Shown: positions 38,271 to 50,349, counted from the first letter of the stretch. The stretch: 64,000 nt of DNA from Syngnathus acus (GCF_901709675.1 NC_051103.1:2651501-2715500), one strand, 5' to 3'. Notes: generated by a model not told the origin, from the sequence alone. Program-made: numbers and translations.

Positions 38271-38295
38271 TCTTTGAATTGGGAATGCTTTCATG
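38271..38295 (+). CDS. tcf7l2: tcf7l2 25-nt microexon
   Basis: The segment is flanked by ACACAAGCAG and CATG|GTAGGT. Entered in phase 1 (both C-clamp exons skipped) it codes V-FELGMLS-W and delivers phase 2, so the long tail stays in frame. Entered in phase 2 (after a C-clamp exon) it gives S-L-stop, truncating the protein just after the first C-clamp half. Its length is 1 modulo 3, the same as the two 73-nt exons. It is supported by splice sites, position and the upstream CT tract, not by a long open frame. Mammalian TCF7L2 also has a short alternative exon at this place. Confidence 0.7.
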
Positions 38296-39566
38296 GTAGG
38301 TATTTGTTTCTGCTAAGTACATAACCCCGCCCCCAACCCCGCCCATCCTTTCTCCATTTGTGTTGTGACGACCGCGTCCTACTTCGACAGATCACGAGAT
38401 CAGGCGCCGTAATTCCATCTTCATTACCGGAGCCGAGAGGTTAAGCGTCCTCTCCGGGGCTCCCCTCGCCCAAACTCCGGCGTAATTTCCCGGGAGGCGG
38501 CGGGAGCCGACAAAAAGCAAGAAAAATCAATAGCGGCGCAGTCGATGCGCGTGTTAAAAAATGGATATGAGCTCATTTGTTGCTCTTGGACGGACGCTTA
38601 GCGGGAGCCGGGCAAAGCGTACAAAGCGGCAAAACGATACCCCGCCGCGCCCGCTGGATACTATTCCCAATGTTCCGCCTCCTGGAATTGCATGCGCAAA
38701 AGCTCCGCCTCCACCCACCGAGCATGTACGATGTGCTTTGTTGGTGTTGCCTCATCCCCAGTAATGTGCTCTCTCTGGTTTTTGTGGCCCCCCAAAATAG
38801 GACGCAAAAAGCCTCCCTGTTTCTTTTTTTTGTTTGTTTGTTTTGCTAGTCTGAGTTTCCGTTGTCGCCTTGGGGCGGGTTCACCGCCAGGGTCAAGGCA
38901 AAAGCATGAGCGGGGGCAGATCTCACCCCCCTCAACCAAACGCAGCCCGGGGTGATCACCTTAAGACCGGAGAGCGGTCCCGAACCCGGCGGGAATGCAA
39001 ACGTGAGGCCGTGACCCCTCCTGTGCTCGCTGGCTGGCTGGCTGGCTTGTGTCTGTGGGGCAGCTTGCTGCATTACTGAGTGTACAAACTGGGACCCCCT
39101 CAGGAGGAGGAGATCGAGAGGGGGCCAGTAGCTCAGTCTCCAGCCCCAATTGGAGCTTTTCTCCGCACAGAAATCCGCCTGGCCATTTGAGCCTTTTACA
39201 CAGCCTTTGCTGGATTGCATCCAACAATCTTGCAATTGGATGACACTTGTTGGAGCACTTGACACTCTTGTCCCTACTTGGACGCACGAGCGTCGTCCCG
39301 GCTTTGAAATTGAATTCTTGCTTTTGCTCAGGAACGAAAAAGTAGTGCAAATCCAGAGAGCGAGCATTACTTGATCTTTGTGTCCATTCCTCATCACCGC
39401 CACGCTCATTTCCCCCGCCTGCTTGGTGTCCTGTTTCCTACTCTGAGGGGTCGGGCGGGTGGGTGGGGGCATTCCCCAATCATGCATGGTGCTTTCACGC
39501 GGGCCGCCAGCATTAAATCCAAAGTCTGAAAGATTGTCTTGTCTCGCCTTGCCCTTCCCGATCCAG
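38296..39566 (+). other. Last tcf7l2 intron
   Basis: 1.27 kb without a recognised exon. An antisense open frame of 296 codons (38,846-39,736) spans this intron and the last exon. It is a shadow of the GC-rich coding sequence. Confidence 0.65.
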
Positions 39567-39975
39567 GAGGAAAAAAAAGTGCATTCGCTACATCCAAGGT
39601 GAAGGCAGCTGCGCCAGTCCTCCCTCCTCGGACGGAAGCTTCCCAGACTCCCCCCCGTCCTCGCCCTCCTCCGTGGTCCCGTCCCCCTCGCCAAAAGAGT
39701 CCAAACCTCAGACTGAACAAATGCAACCTCTCTCACTGACTATGAAAGCCGCCCACCAGCCGCTCCTCGCTCACCCGCACCTCCTGGCCGGGCCGCCGGA
39801 AAACCTCTCGACGGCGGCGCTGGGTGGCAAATCGCTGGCCCCGGAGCCCGGCGAGGTCCCGCCCTCGCGGCTACCGGGCCCCTCGGTGGTGTCCCCCGTG
39901 GCCCGGCCCTCGCCACTGCTGTGTCATTCCCACTCGCTGCAGCCGCTGTCGCTTGTGACCAAGTCTATCGAGTAG
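39567..39975 (+). CDS. tcf7l2: tcf7l2 last coding exon: second C-clamp half and CtBP tail
   Basis: Entered in phase 2 it codes RRKKKCIRYIQGEGSC (second C-clamp half), a serine/proline-rich linker, QTEQMQPLSLT and a tail ending QPLSLVTKSIE, with the stop at 39,973-39,975. The two PLSL motifs (39,727-39,741 and 39,943-39,957) are CtBP-binding sites typical of the TCF7L2 E form. Entered in phase 1 (no C-clamp exon or microexon) a second frame opens as GGKKSAFATSKVKAAA and runs to TGA at 39,737-39,739. This matches the shorter tail known in mammals. The acceptor is TTCCCGATCCAG. Confidence 0.96.
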
Positions 39976-40930
39976 CGGTCGGAGCCTCTTTGTCCTTGTT
40001 TGCTTCTAGCCGCTGCTAGCTAGCTAGCTGTTGTTTTCTTTTCAACTTCATTGGTCAATATTTGACCCGCCAAGGAAGCGTCGCGTTATCCGGGAGCTGC
40101 AGCAATAGCTCGTTAAAACTTCTTATTTAAATCCTTTGACTGGACTCTTGCTTGTTGAAGTCGTCGGAGCAAAAACTTCTGTGGTCCAATGGCGAGCTCC
40201 GCAAAGGCACTTCATCCGGGTCGTGGTCATCGCGGCTGACGGTTGTTGAAAAATCTTTCCACGGCTTTTTCACTTTCGCGTTTGAGTCCAGTTGCCTCCG
40301 TTCAGGTTTGCAGATGGCCACGACTCCGATGACAGACGGCCGATGAGTTCTAAATTTTTCCAGAGAAGCTTTTGGTGACGTGGGTGACTGAGAATCGGTC
40401 CTACTTTGTATCTTTTCTTTTTCAATTTGGAACAACGGCGGACACACGACGAGCTAAAGGCTAGCGTTGGTTCTCCTTCTTTATTTGTATTAAATACGAG
40501 CTTGCGAACCAATCACACCCCTTCACGCAGCGCACCAGGGCGAGAGGCGAGCGGCGACGCCACACCGAGGAACAACTTTGAATTGTGATGTTACTTGTTT
40601 AAATGTACAGAATCGAACAAAATGGGGGAGGGAGGGGGGGGGGGGGGGGGGGGGTGACGGGCTGGTCGGGTCGGGGATACCGTGTTAATTATGCATTCTT
40701 CCACTGCTTTTTCTTTGTTTACCTTTTCGGGGAGGGTTGGGGGTGGGTTTATGGGTGGGTTGTCTCAAGGGGTCGTTGGATTGAAAATGTCACCACGCTA
40801 GGACCAGTAGTATTTATTGCTTTAGAGATTTTGATCGTTGTATCTTGTACGTGTCTCTTTTCTTTTTTGACCTTTTATTTCCTTTTTTTGTAATGTTGTA
40901 CAAAATACTTTTTCTTACGGTAAGCACTAC

Positions 40931-40982
40931 ACATATATATATGTATATATATATGTATATATATACATATATATATATATAT
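40931..40982. repeat. (TA)n-rich palindromic microsatellite
   Basis: TA dinucleotides with regular G or C substitutions, inside the 3'UTR. The tract is self-complementary and could form a hairpin in RNA. Confidence 0.9.
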
Positions 40983-41774
40983 GAGATCCATTTTTACAAG
41001 GAGGTTTTAAAAGGCCTATTTTTTTTTCCGCCCCATCTTTTTGCGCAAAGCCAGATTCCGCTCTCGTCTCACCCAGCCAACGTATGCACATATTTGGAAG
41101 AACGCGTCGATAAGCCATCGTCCGAACACGCAGTTCCTGTCGTCGTTTTCTGACTGTTGATCCGCCGTGTACAGATTTTTTCCGTGCCAAATTTTAGGCG
41201 ACGATTTCATCTGCCCTCCCACCCCTCACCCAGATCAGACCAGATCACGCTGTCAGGATCCTCTTCTTATCCTTTGAGTTCAACGCCATCGTTTTGCTGT
41301 GACGTTACATAGATTGCTATGTATGTAGTATAAATGTTGCTATAACAAATGTGTTTGGTAGCAAATTGTCAAATATTACAAATTTAAACCTAATTAAAAA
41401 AAAAAAAATGATGGGCATCATACTGTATAAAACCCACACGGGCCAAATTCTGTATATTAGGAGGTTCATAAAAAAACTATCAAATACAAAAAAAATACAC
41501 AAAACTGCCACTTTTAAGGACACTACTACATATAGGTAGGTAGGAAAAAAAATAGGCATGTTGATGTTGCAAGAGGCTGTAAAATATTAACGAGAAAAAA
41601 AAAAAAAGCTCCATCCACTCGGTGCCATTGTAGTTGACATGACGCGACTGTAATAATCTGTCGATTTCTTCTCTGGTTTATTAAGATGCTAATGATAAAT
41701 AGTTTGAATGTTTCCTTAACGGCTGTGATGTTCCTGTTCTCTTTTCTGCTCTTTTCTTTTCTCTGTTTGTCTGT

Positions 41775-41808
41775 TTCTTTCTTTCTTGCTTTCTTTCTTT
41801 CTTTCTTC
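41775..41808. repeat. (CTTT)n microsatellite
   Basis: Imperfect CTTT tetranucleotide repeat in the distal 3'UTR. Confidence 0.9.
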
Positions 41809-41899
41809 CTGTCCTTTTCAAATGGTTTGGCGAAACCATGATTTTTGTAATGAATCAATGTTAATGCTGTACAGTCTCTGTAGCATGCGGTTCTGTATT

Positions 41900-41905
41900 A
41901 ATAAA
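41900..41905 (+). promoter_or_regulatory. Poly(A) signal AATAAA (proximal)
   Basis: AATAAA in a conserved-looking context (GTATTAATAAAAGCAAC), followed by TGTG-rich sequence suitable as a downstream element. Confidence 0.7.
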
Positions 41906-41981
41906 AGCAACTTAGTATGTGCACGCCTGCGTCGTCCTTTTGCTCCAGAGGGAAAATGTTATAAAAACATTTTGTATTGAT

Positions 41982-42006
41982 AATAAAGCACAAATAAATA
42001 AATAAA
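41982..42006 (+). promoter_or_regulatory. Poly(A) signal cluster (distal)
   Basis: AATAAA at 41,982, then overlapping AATAAA at 41,993, 41,997 and 42,001. It probably marks the distal end of tcf7l2 transcripts. Confidence 0.65.
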
Positions 42007-43050
42007 GGAAACTGCAAGATTTGTGGTAACGTGCAACATCAATCATTATCGTCATCTGCAACACACGAGTTGATCTTTTTTTTTTAGGCTGGTAATTGCT
42101 AGTTTGTTTTCTTCTAAGAAGAGTGCAACATGAAAAGTTTGTCTTTTACTCCGTAGATTTACAGTCTGTGATGTGAGCGAAGCTGCGGTAATATTAAGCC
42201 ACCCTTGCCGGGGACAAAGATTAAATGCCTGTGAGTATTTTTGTCCGTCTACATGTGTTGCCACACCGTTTGTGTTCAAATGATACATAGGTGCTGTTTG
42301 TCAGCTCGTCTACGGCTTATTTTAAATCTCCGCGTATGTCCTTTGGCGGCTTTTTATTCCGTACATCCAATACACTAAGGTATTTAGTTTGACCTTCAAA
42401 CAACGGACTCAACGGTGATTACGGCGCCCTTCCATCGAGGTTATTGAAGCCGGGCGGCGTCATGTTTTCCTTCTTCTATTTGTTTCTGTAAGTGTCCAAT
42501 TGCCCACTGCGCTTGCTTTGCTGTATGGATTCTGAACACGTATTCTGCTATATGCCTGCCGTCCCCCAATCACGCAAAGAACATCCGGGGGGAGGGAGGT
42601 GGGTGGTTGGGGGCTCTTTGTTCCTTGTGAATGTGACGTCTGGAGATGCACACTTAATGCATCGGTGTGGGCCTCGCCCTTGAACTGTCTTGGCGCCGTG
42701 TAAACACGCAAGCGGTTCAATTTCATAGTGAGGAGGACCAAAGGCTTTGTATCGCCCAGTAAAGAAACACCGCTTTTGATGTGGCGGCTCCACAACAACG
42801 GCAACCAAGGCCGGCAAGCGCACGCCTGCATCCAGCACGCCGCCGTTAGCCAGAGCTCAGCTCGCCGCAGTCACAAATGTCGTCTTGTTTTCTTTTCTCG
42901 ATCCTGAACGCTTTTCACCCAATTGAAAGCTTTGATAACATTTGCAACATGGCCGTCCGGGTGTTTGTGAAGTGACAAACAAAGATGAACTATTTTTCTG
43001 ACAAATATGTTGTCAACTTTACACCGGGCTCCGACATTTTGATATTTTAT

Positions 43051-43063
43051 TGCCCCCTGCTGT
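43051..43063 (-). promoter_or_regulatory. CTCF-like motif
   Basis: Read on the minus strand ACAGCAGGGGGCA, one mismatch from CCASYAGRKGGCR. It is about 1 kb beyond the tcf7l2 poly(A) sites. Confidence 0.4.
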
Positions 43064-46000
43064 CGACTGAAATTGATGTCAAAGTGCCTTTGGGTTGGCC
43101 TTGCAAAAGTCGGGTGAGCTGTGAGGTTGGCAACGCGAGCCCGAGGGCACCCATGTCAATTTCGGGTGACGGCAGAACAACTTCAAAATGTCCGACCCCC
43201 GAGATGGATGAAAGCAGGTGCGTTCATTGTCTTCATCCTTTCACGAATGCAAAATTAATCCGAATGCTACATCTCATGGGGGCACTTAAAACAGCTCGCT
43301 GCAGAAATTTAGGACTTGAGTTCCGCTTTAAACTGGGAAATCACATTTTTGCAAAGTTACATTTTTTATTTTTTTTTCCCAGGCCATGCCAGCAAATCAC
43401 CCTCATCCACGTGCTCGCCGGCTGACTGACGAGCGGCTGGTGTGTCACCTTGGCGCCACAAGCGCCCTCCTCCCTAATGATGGCGCTGTGCCGCGCAGGC
43501 GGCTAACTAGCCTCAGAGTGGAGCGAGCCCCCAGGCTAGTGCCACATCTTTCCATCAAGGTCCGCCTTCATCCCGCTTTGCGATGGGACACGCACGCACA
43601 CACACATGCACGTGTAGCCGATGACAAATAATTCATATTATCTGGCACGGCTGAAAGTTTGCCACAGTGCCTCATTAAGCAGTCCTGACACTCCCCGGGC
43701 TTAATAGCGCACCTTGCCGGGTGCCTTTTCTTACTTTTTTTTTTTTTTTTTTTCTTCCCCCTCCTTGATTTGAAGGTACATCCCACTAGTGGGCCTCGGG
43801 AAGAAAAAAAACCTGTTGTTTTTCCACCTTGTCAAGGTGATGCAACTTGCGCGGCTGCCACATATCAATAATAATAACAACGCGCTCCTCTGGGTCGGTC
43901 GGCAAAGGACGATCACAAGAGCCGCTGAGAACTGCACTAACTTGTATTCATTCATTTATAATATTCAATATTCATGTATTTGTTGTAAATAAAATATTGG
44001 ACTAACTCATTAAATCAATTTTACAACAATTTTACATACTATACAACATTCATTATTCGTTACTGACATGAAAAATGTAATTTAGGATAAATATTAAATA
44101 ATTGGAACATTTTAAAAATGAAATTTGACAAAACCTTTTCTCACTGTTCTCCAGCCCAGTGGGTGGAGCCACCCACCTCCAACTGATCGTTTTTATTGTG
44201 GCCATTTAAAGCCTCAGCTTCTTGCGACTGGCGAGGTGGCTTGCCGAGGGAGACGACAACTCTCTGGCAAATTCCTTCAATCTGCTTCATTGAAAAAGAA
44301 ATCAGCTTTTGTACTGACGTAAAAAAGAAATGAAGAGAAAGAAGGAAAATGCATGTTTGGAACTAAAGTTGCTTTCACTTGCAAGAGTGCACGTTTCCCC
44401 CCCCTGTGCGCTCGTTCCACGGAAAAAAGTTTCGTCTTCCTCCTCTTGTCGATTCCCCTGTAAAAGGTGCGTGCGGGCTCTGGCCCTGAGGACAGCGTGC
44501 AACGGCGTATCGCACATGCCTCGTAGGCTCGCCAGGAGCTCGGCGGCTCTCAACTTGACGGATTGCCACTCCGGCAAACGCAAGAAGAAGAAAAAAAACA
44601 CCCACACTGTTGCTTGACTTGCGTTTGCCTCCGTGCACAAAAGAGGAACATCTTCACCCCCTCGCCTGTGTCTGCTGCCTTTTGTTTTCTAATCTTTCTT
44701 TCTTTCTTTTTACAGGCACAATCAAGCACTCATTGCGGGTGAAATCCTGCCAAGGATTGCCAATCAATTGGCCATGAATTGATTTCAGCCTCTGAAAATC
44801 CACCACAGTTCTTTGGGGGGTATGTGCTTTTAATTTTTCTTGTCACTTGATGGGGAGCGTATCTGAAGTGCACTTCAATTTTCTGGTGCAACATGAAGCA
44901 ACAACAAAAAAAAATTTGCTGCCCAGGAGCAGCTTGTTATTTTAATCAACTAAATGGCTGTTTGTAGTTTTTGCGCTCAGGCCAAAGCCATGTCGAATAC
45001 AAAAATATTGCTTGGCACCATCTTGTGGCATCCTGGTGGAAAAGGAAAAAAAATGTAAAAATCGAAAAAGGGGGCCTCATGCCCCTGCTCCCCCCCCCTC
45101 CCACATCAAAGCCCTGCCCTCAGGCATCGTCTCGTGATATTTATTTATTGAGATGATTTTGCCAGGAAGCCCCCCCCCCCCCCCCTCCCCTCTTTGATAT
45201 GTTGCCTGGCGGTCCTGGAAGAAGGTGGGTCACGGGGGTCACGAGGGGAGCTGGCGGCTGGCAGAGCGGGTCGCACAGCGCCCCGATGTTTCCAGATGAT
45301 GCGCGGGGAACGGGCGGGGCGGTTCCTATTGATCACGGGGGGGCATTGATTACCGTTAAAGGGGCAATTATTGTCTTCCTCCGCCGTTTGAAGGAGTGCG
45401 GCGCACATCTGAAGGAATATTGGATTAAGACGTCCGCAAGTTAGCATCCGGCAGGAAGCTACACAAATGTTTGACAGCGAGCAAGGCAACGGCGTCATTT
45501 ACAAGCGCACCGGCCTCTTCTTATTTATTTATTAAGTTCCGAAATGCAAACTTTTCAATGATAAGTGAATACTTGAAGATATTTATTTAGCTATTATGTT
45601 TATGCACTCGGGCGCTCGCCGGCGGCCACGTTGGGTTGGATACGGCGCCTGCTGCTCATTGAAGCGGCGCCGCTTGCAGAAGGGACCATTTAACACGGAT
45701 GTTGTCGTGTAAACAAATGCAGCCGCCCCGTCCCCCTTAAATGAAGATGGATGCGGGCTGCTGGGATTTAAAAAAAAAAAAAAGCAGCGTCAACGATTGG
45801 CGCCGTCCTCGTGCGCTTCATTCAAAGGGGGGGGGGGGGGAATCAAGCAAGGCCAAATGGTGTCATCCATCAGGACGGACGCTGCAATTTGCCATCTCGT
45901 TTCTCATCCATCAAAATGTTAGGCGAGGGCGGGCGGCCGTTTGCACGCCACCAGCAAGTATCCTCAGTGCGTCACTCACTCAATGCGCATTTTATCTTGC

Positions 46001-49000
46001 GGCATTATTGCCACAAAATGGAGTCATGGCAACATGAATTTCATCTCACTTTTATTTTTGGAGTGATCTCGGTCGGGTTTAATTTTGTCACACGTTCGAC
46101 GTCCTCTCGCCGGCTGTTGTGAGATAAAAAATAAATAAAAGCGCGCTGTCGTGTCAGGAACTCAAGCGTCATTAACCCAACACGTTGACCTCCGACCTGC
46201 GGGGCAGACGACAACATGCGCGCGGCATTGTGCCGCGAGGCCCCCGCTATTTATGGCTGTCAACACATTGAACGTCATTTGAATGTTTGCTACCACCACG
46301 ACGGCGGCGGCGACAGCCTTCTCCTGTCAGCCGTCCTCACGGCACTTTTCGGCCCGCTCGGATCCAAGCGCCAAACAGAGCCATTGTTGGCATTTTTCCG
46401 AGTTGTTGTCAAGTGCGAGTTTGCTAAAAGAAAAAATATGCAAAAAAAAAAAAAAAGTCTGGCATCCACTGCACCGGGCTGGGAGATGTTCTAAAGACCT
46501 CCTCTCACTTTTGTGCCAGCTCGGCTTTACCCGAGCGGCGTTGCGTTTAAGTTCCCCATCTGCTTGTCTTTGCGTTATCTCGCTCCAGGGCAGGCACCTT
46601 GCCCAAAACACACACACTCACACACTTTCATCCTTGGGATGATGACGCACTTTTTTTTGTGCAGCCCACACACACACTCACACACTCCCCATCCGTAGCT
46701 GAGATCAAGAGGAACGCGGCGGCCTCCAGAGAGAGGAGGCCGCTAACTTCCTCGGAGCGTTGCGATGGCGGTTGGGCGGGCGGCTCCGTCACGACTTGGG
46801 CATTGGGGAAAGACGGCGCAAAGGGAAGCAAGACCACGTCAGGAAAAAGAATGAGCAAAGTTCTACACTGAAAAAGAGAATTTCTTTTTAGCAGTTTCCT
46901 CTTCATAGCACCAATTCAGAAGGAAATTATGAAAAAAAATGTTCATTTTTTGAGGGGGGGATTCTTGTTGAGTAAAACTAGACCGAGCATTTTGGGCTCA
47001 ACAATGTCTTGACCTTTGATTGAAAAGAGGGAGCCATAAAACAGATTGTTGTATAATTTGTGCGGACCCCCCGCCGAGGATACGGCGCGCCGTCGTGTTC
47101 GCGTCGGAATTTCCTTCTCTTGGCGCCAGTTTGCGCGCGACTGTGCCAGGGCCTCGTTAACGCTTTGAACATTCATCGGCCTCAACCGAGAACGGTGACG
47201 GAGAAGAAGGAGGCGCTTGATCCCATCCAAAAAAAAAAAAAAAGCCACACAATCTGCACGTGCACAAGAAGTGGAAGGAAGAGCTGCTGGAACGAGGCCT
47301 CCCGTTCGTCCCGCCCCTCCCCTCCCTGCGCTCGCGTCTCCTGAAATACCTCTCGTTGGAAAGCCGCGGACGGCGTTCCCCAGGGATCCTCTGCTGGTAT
47401 CATTAGCGCGGCTCAAGTGGCGTACAAACTTCAGCAAAACGTCAAGCGAGGGGAAATGTGCTCACATTGCACCTCTCCCTCTTTTTGCTTTCTCGCTGTC
47501 TGATGCCGCTGCCGCCACACTCCTCTCCCAAATTAATATTTCTCCAAATAAAAGTCGGGGACAACTTGAAACTAGCGAGAAGAAGGAGAAGAAGAGAGAC
47601 TCGTGTGAAGTGGCGCCTCCTGTCTCATTCTTGTGGTTTTTAGCGGCTCCATCTTGTAAATGATGAGGTCGGCGTTTGGCGCACCCGCACACACGTTGTG
47701 TGCATCAGCAAAAATGTTCCGCCCCAAAAATTCTTTATTGTCCCTCCCGAGGAAATTCTGTCAGCGCTTTCCTGTTGTCGTGCATGTGCAGGCACACTCG
47801 AGCACTACGCAAGCCCTGCTTTTTTTCCCCCCCATTTTGGAATTCCACATCTTTTCATGACATTCCAAGTCCCATTTTTCTTCCAAAATGCAGATAAGAA
47901 CAAATGCCGTGAAAATATTGCTGGCCACCAAACCTGTGAGCCCTGTCAAACAAAACAAGCGCTCCTTTCCGTCAGTTTTTGTAACATTTCAAGCGGACGT
48001 TTCTATTTCTTTGGGCAAAGGTCAATTAAGTTCTGCGTCGCCTCGCGGGCCAGTGAGCATGTATTCCTCTTCTACTACGACCGCGACGTAATTGCAAGTT
48101 GCGCTCGGCTTCTATAAAGAGAGCGCTTGAGCCCGTTATCATGGCGGACCTCACAAGCGCTCGCTAACGAGCACGCGGGGCCAAACGTACAATTTGACAC
48201 CATACATTATGTCACCAAACTGTAGACATTCAAAAATAGTTTTGCCTTCCGACAAAACATTGCGGTGAACCTCGCCGTTGGATCGTTTTCAAAGTGGAGC
48301 GGAAAAAAAAAGAGAGAGAAAATGATGTTGACTTTGTTTCATTGTTGTTTCAGGAAAGAAGACGCCGTTGTCGGCCTTAACCAGTCACATGACCGCACAT
48401 GGGATGACGCAACTACAAAAGTGAGTGACCGTTTCACATTCATGACTTTGTAAACAAAAACAAAGATGCATTAAGTCGCAAAAGGTCAGTCGAGCACCAA
48501 ACAAGTAAACTGAGGTCACGGAGCAAACAAAAATCCACAGTCAAGGTAGCGTTCGCCGGATGTTGTCACCAGAATTGCAATCTACTCGCTTCTCGTCAAT
48601 ATTGCTACTTTGCATATCAATCCCGCCCTTGAACGCCTCAACGTGTTGCCGGTCATTATTTATTAGCCGGACACAAAAAGTTCAAAGACGAACGGGCGCG
48701 CCATAAGCAAAATAGCCCCTCGCGACGTTCTCGCTGCGTGCGCGGACGTCCACGACAAGTGCGGCGAGGCGAGGCGAGCTTTGATGTGACAATCATTCCC
48801 GAGTTAATTTGTCTTCAATCCCCAGCGCTCACGGCGACCATTGTGCAGTCATCAAGTCAAAAGAACACAAGAAGACCAAAAAAAGAAAGAATAAAAAAAA
48901 AAAGCAGCCACTTTTCTGAACAATGTTGTCGCTTTGATACGTAGCTTGATGGGAGTCCACCTAGAGGCCAAACGGGATCACTGCACGTGTCCTGTACGAC

Positions 49001-49483
49001 CACACATCGCACCCCAAGTTTGCCTGAAAAATGGCAATCTTGCTTTTAAATATTTCATGTTCAATATTTTGATGCTCAATTGTCATTGTTTTGTTTTGTT
49101 TTACAGCGCTGCACACACTTTTTTGCGCGTCACGATTAAAGAATGGCTTGAACAAACGCTGCAAAAAGATAAATATAAAATATTACATATTACACATATG
49201 TTCTGAAATAATACTGAATATCAAAGTTAAATGTGAAATAATTATTAAAACGTATTATATGATGAATCATTTTTGCAATATTTATATTAATATCATGATT
49301 AAATTCCTGTGCGATGATTTTATTTTCCTAATATTCTTACAATATTTTTTCCCTCTTAAAACTCATCTTTCATTCTAATATGGATATATGATATTAATAA
49401 TGTCATCATAAGATCAAATGCATCCAATCTGTATCTAATGAAGTGCCTGGCTATGTTTTGTCTTCTCCTGCCTTGTGCTCTTC

Positions 49484-49496
49484 TGCCACCTGGTGG
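49484..49496 (-). promoter_or_regulatory. CTCF motif, full core match
   Basis: Read on the minus strand CCACCAGGTGGCA, which fits every position of CCASYAGRKGGCR. It lies in intergenic DNA between tcf7l2 and the crystallin pair. Confidence 0.5.
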
Positions 49497-50182
49497 TCGG
49501 CGTGTGTATGTTCCCCCAACCCTCCCACCAACATCCAACACTGCTTGGGAAATTCAAACAATATACGCTCGTCCACTCTTGTTGTTGAATATGTGTGTGT
49601 GCAATGTGTGTCATCATGATGACAGTTGATAGTTCTTTTAATGACCAACACAATTAACTTCCAGATAGCTAAATAGGGCCTCCTCAGTGTGTTTACGTTG
49701 TCATTAAAGTGACGGCCGAAGCGGCGGCGGCGGCGGGCCCTCATTTGCATAATTGAATGGAGTCGCGCGCGTTGTGGACTCTGGAGACCGCACACGTCAT
49801 CATTAAACGTCCTCCTCCTCCTCCTTCGTCTTTTTCTTCTTTTTTCGCCATAACAAAGATCTTTAAAAGGATGAGGGGGTGTAGGGGGTGATGGGGGGGC
49901 TCATTACTGACAAATGTAGCTGCACCCCCAAACATCCAGCAACGCTGATGCAAATCCGGCCGCGGCTCAACTTTCCCAGTCGAATTCCTTCCAAGAGCAA
50001 GCTCGTAAGCGTGTTCCCCAAACATTCACTTTTTGACATTCTTACGGCCAGCTCCAACACAGGATGTGACCCAAAAGTTACGCAGGTGAAATTACAAGCA
50101 GGTGATCCAATAATAGCCGCGCCGCAATCATGGCTAACAAAACCCCCGTTGTGTGTGTTTTTTTTTTGTTTTTTTTTGTCAG

Positions 50183-50349
50183 CTCCCGAGCCGAGCGTTG
50201 GCATCACAAGTGAAGTGTTTGACGTTGGGCGAGGGGATGAATCAGAGAGGAGCCCGAGACCGTTTCTCCCAAAATATCCTGAAGGAGAAGTGAACAAAGG
50301 AGCCCACCTGCCGGGAGGGAGCACGAGCGCAACGCAGGAGGGCAACCAG
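50183..50349 (+). other. Exon-like open segment of unknown nature
   Basis: A T-rich tract ending TTTTTTTGTCAG is followed by 167 nt open in one frame (APEPSVGITSEVFDVGRG and so on) and then ACCAG|GTACAC. I recognise no protein family. It could be a terminal or alternative exon of an unrecognised gene, a lncRNA exon or chance. The surrounding frame is open over 49,888-50,403. Confidence 0.2.

Larger units (their letters stand above)
39976..42010 (+). other. tcf7l2: tcf7l2 3' untranslated region
   Basis: About 2 kb from the stop codon to the last AATAAA cluster. It contains a 22-base G run in a G-rich stretch (40,624-40,655), a G-quadruplex-like stretch (40,729-40,759), a TA/TG repeat (40,931-40,982) and a CTTT repeat (41,775-41,808). 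The last 200 bases, with AATCAATGTTAATGCTGTAC and the AATAAA sites, resemble the conserved end of vertebrate TCF7L2 mRNAs. The start is set by the stop codon; the end is inferred from poly(A) signals. Confidence 0.8.
42011..50182. other. Intergenic DNA downstream of tcf7l2, first part
   Basis: No gene is recognised on either strand. The open frame at 42,985-43,425 (146 codons) has no family motif and ends in a T-rich run. Present are poly-A/T runs, a C run at 45,169-45,184, an AT-rich island at 49,170-49,400, CTCF-like motifs at 43,051 and 49,484, and an exon-like 68-nt segment at 48,353-48,420 (TTTCAG before, AAA|GTGAGT after) without a recognised product. Confidence 0.55.

Noticed and set aside
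38846-39736. 296-codon minus-strand open frame
   Set aside because: Antisense shadow of the GC-rich last tcf7l2 exon and adjoining intron; no family motif and no splice support.
42985-43425. 146-codon open frame with several cysteines just beyond tcf7l2
   Set aside because: No family resemblance, ends in a T-rich phenylalanine run, and has no promoter or poly(A) context.
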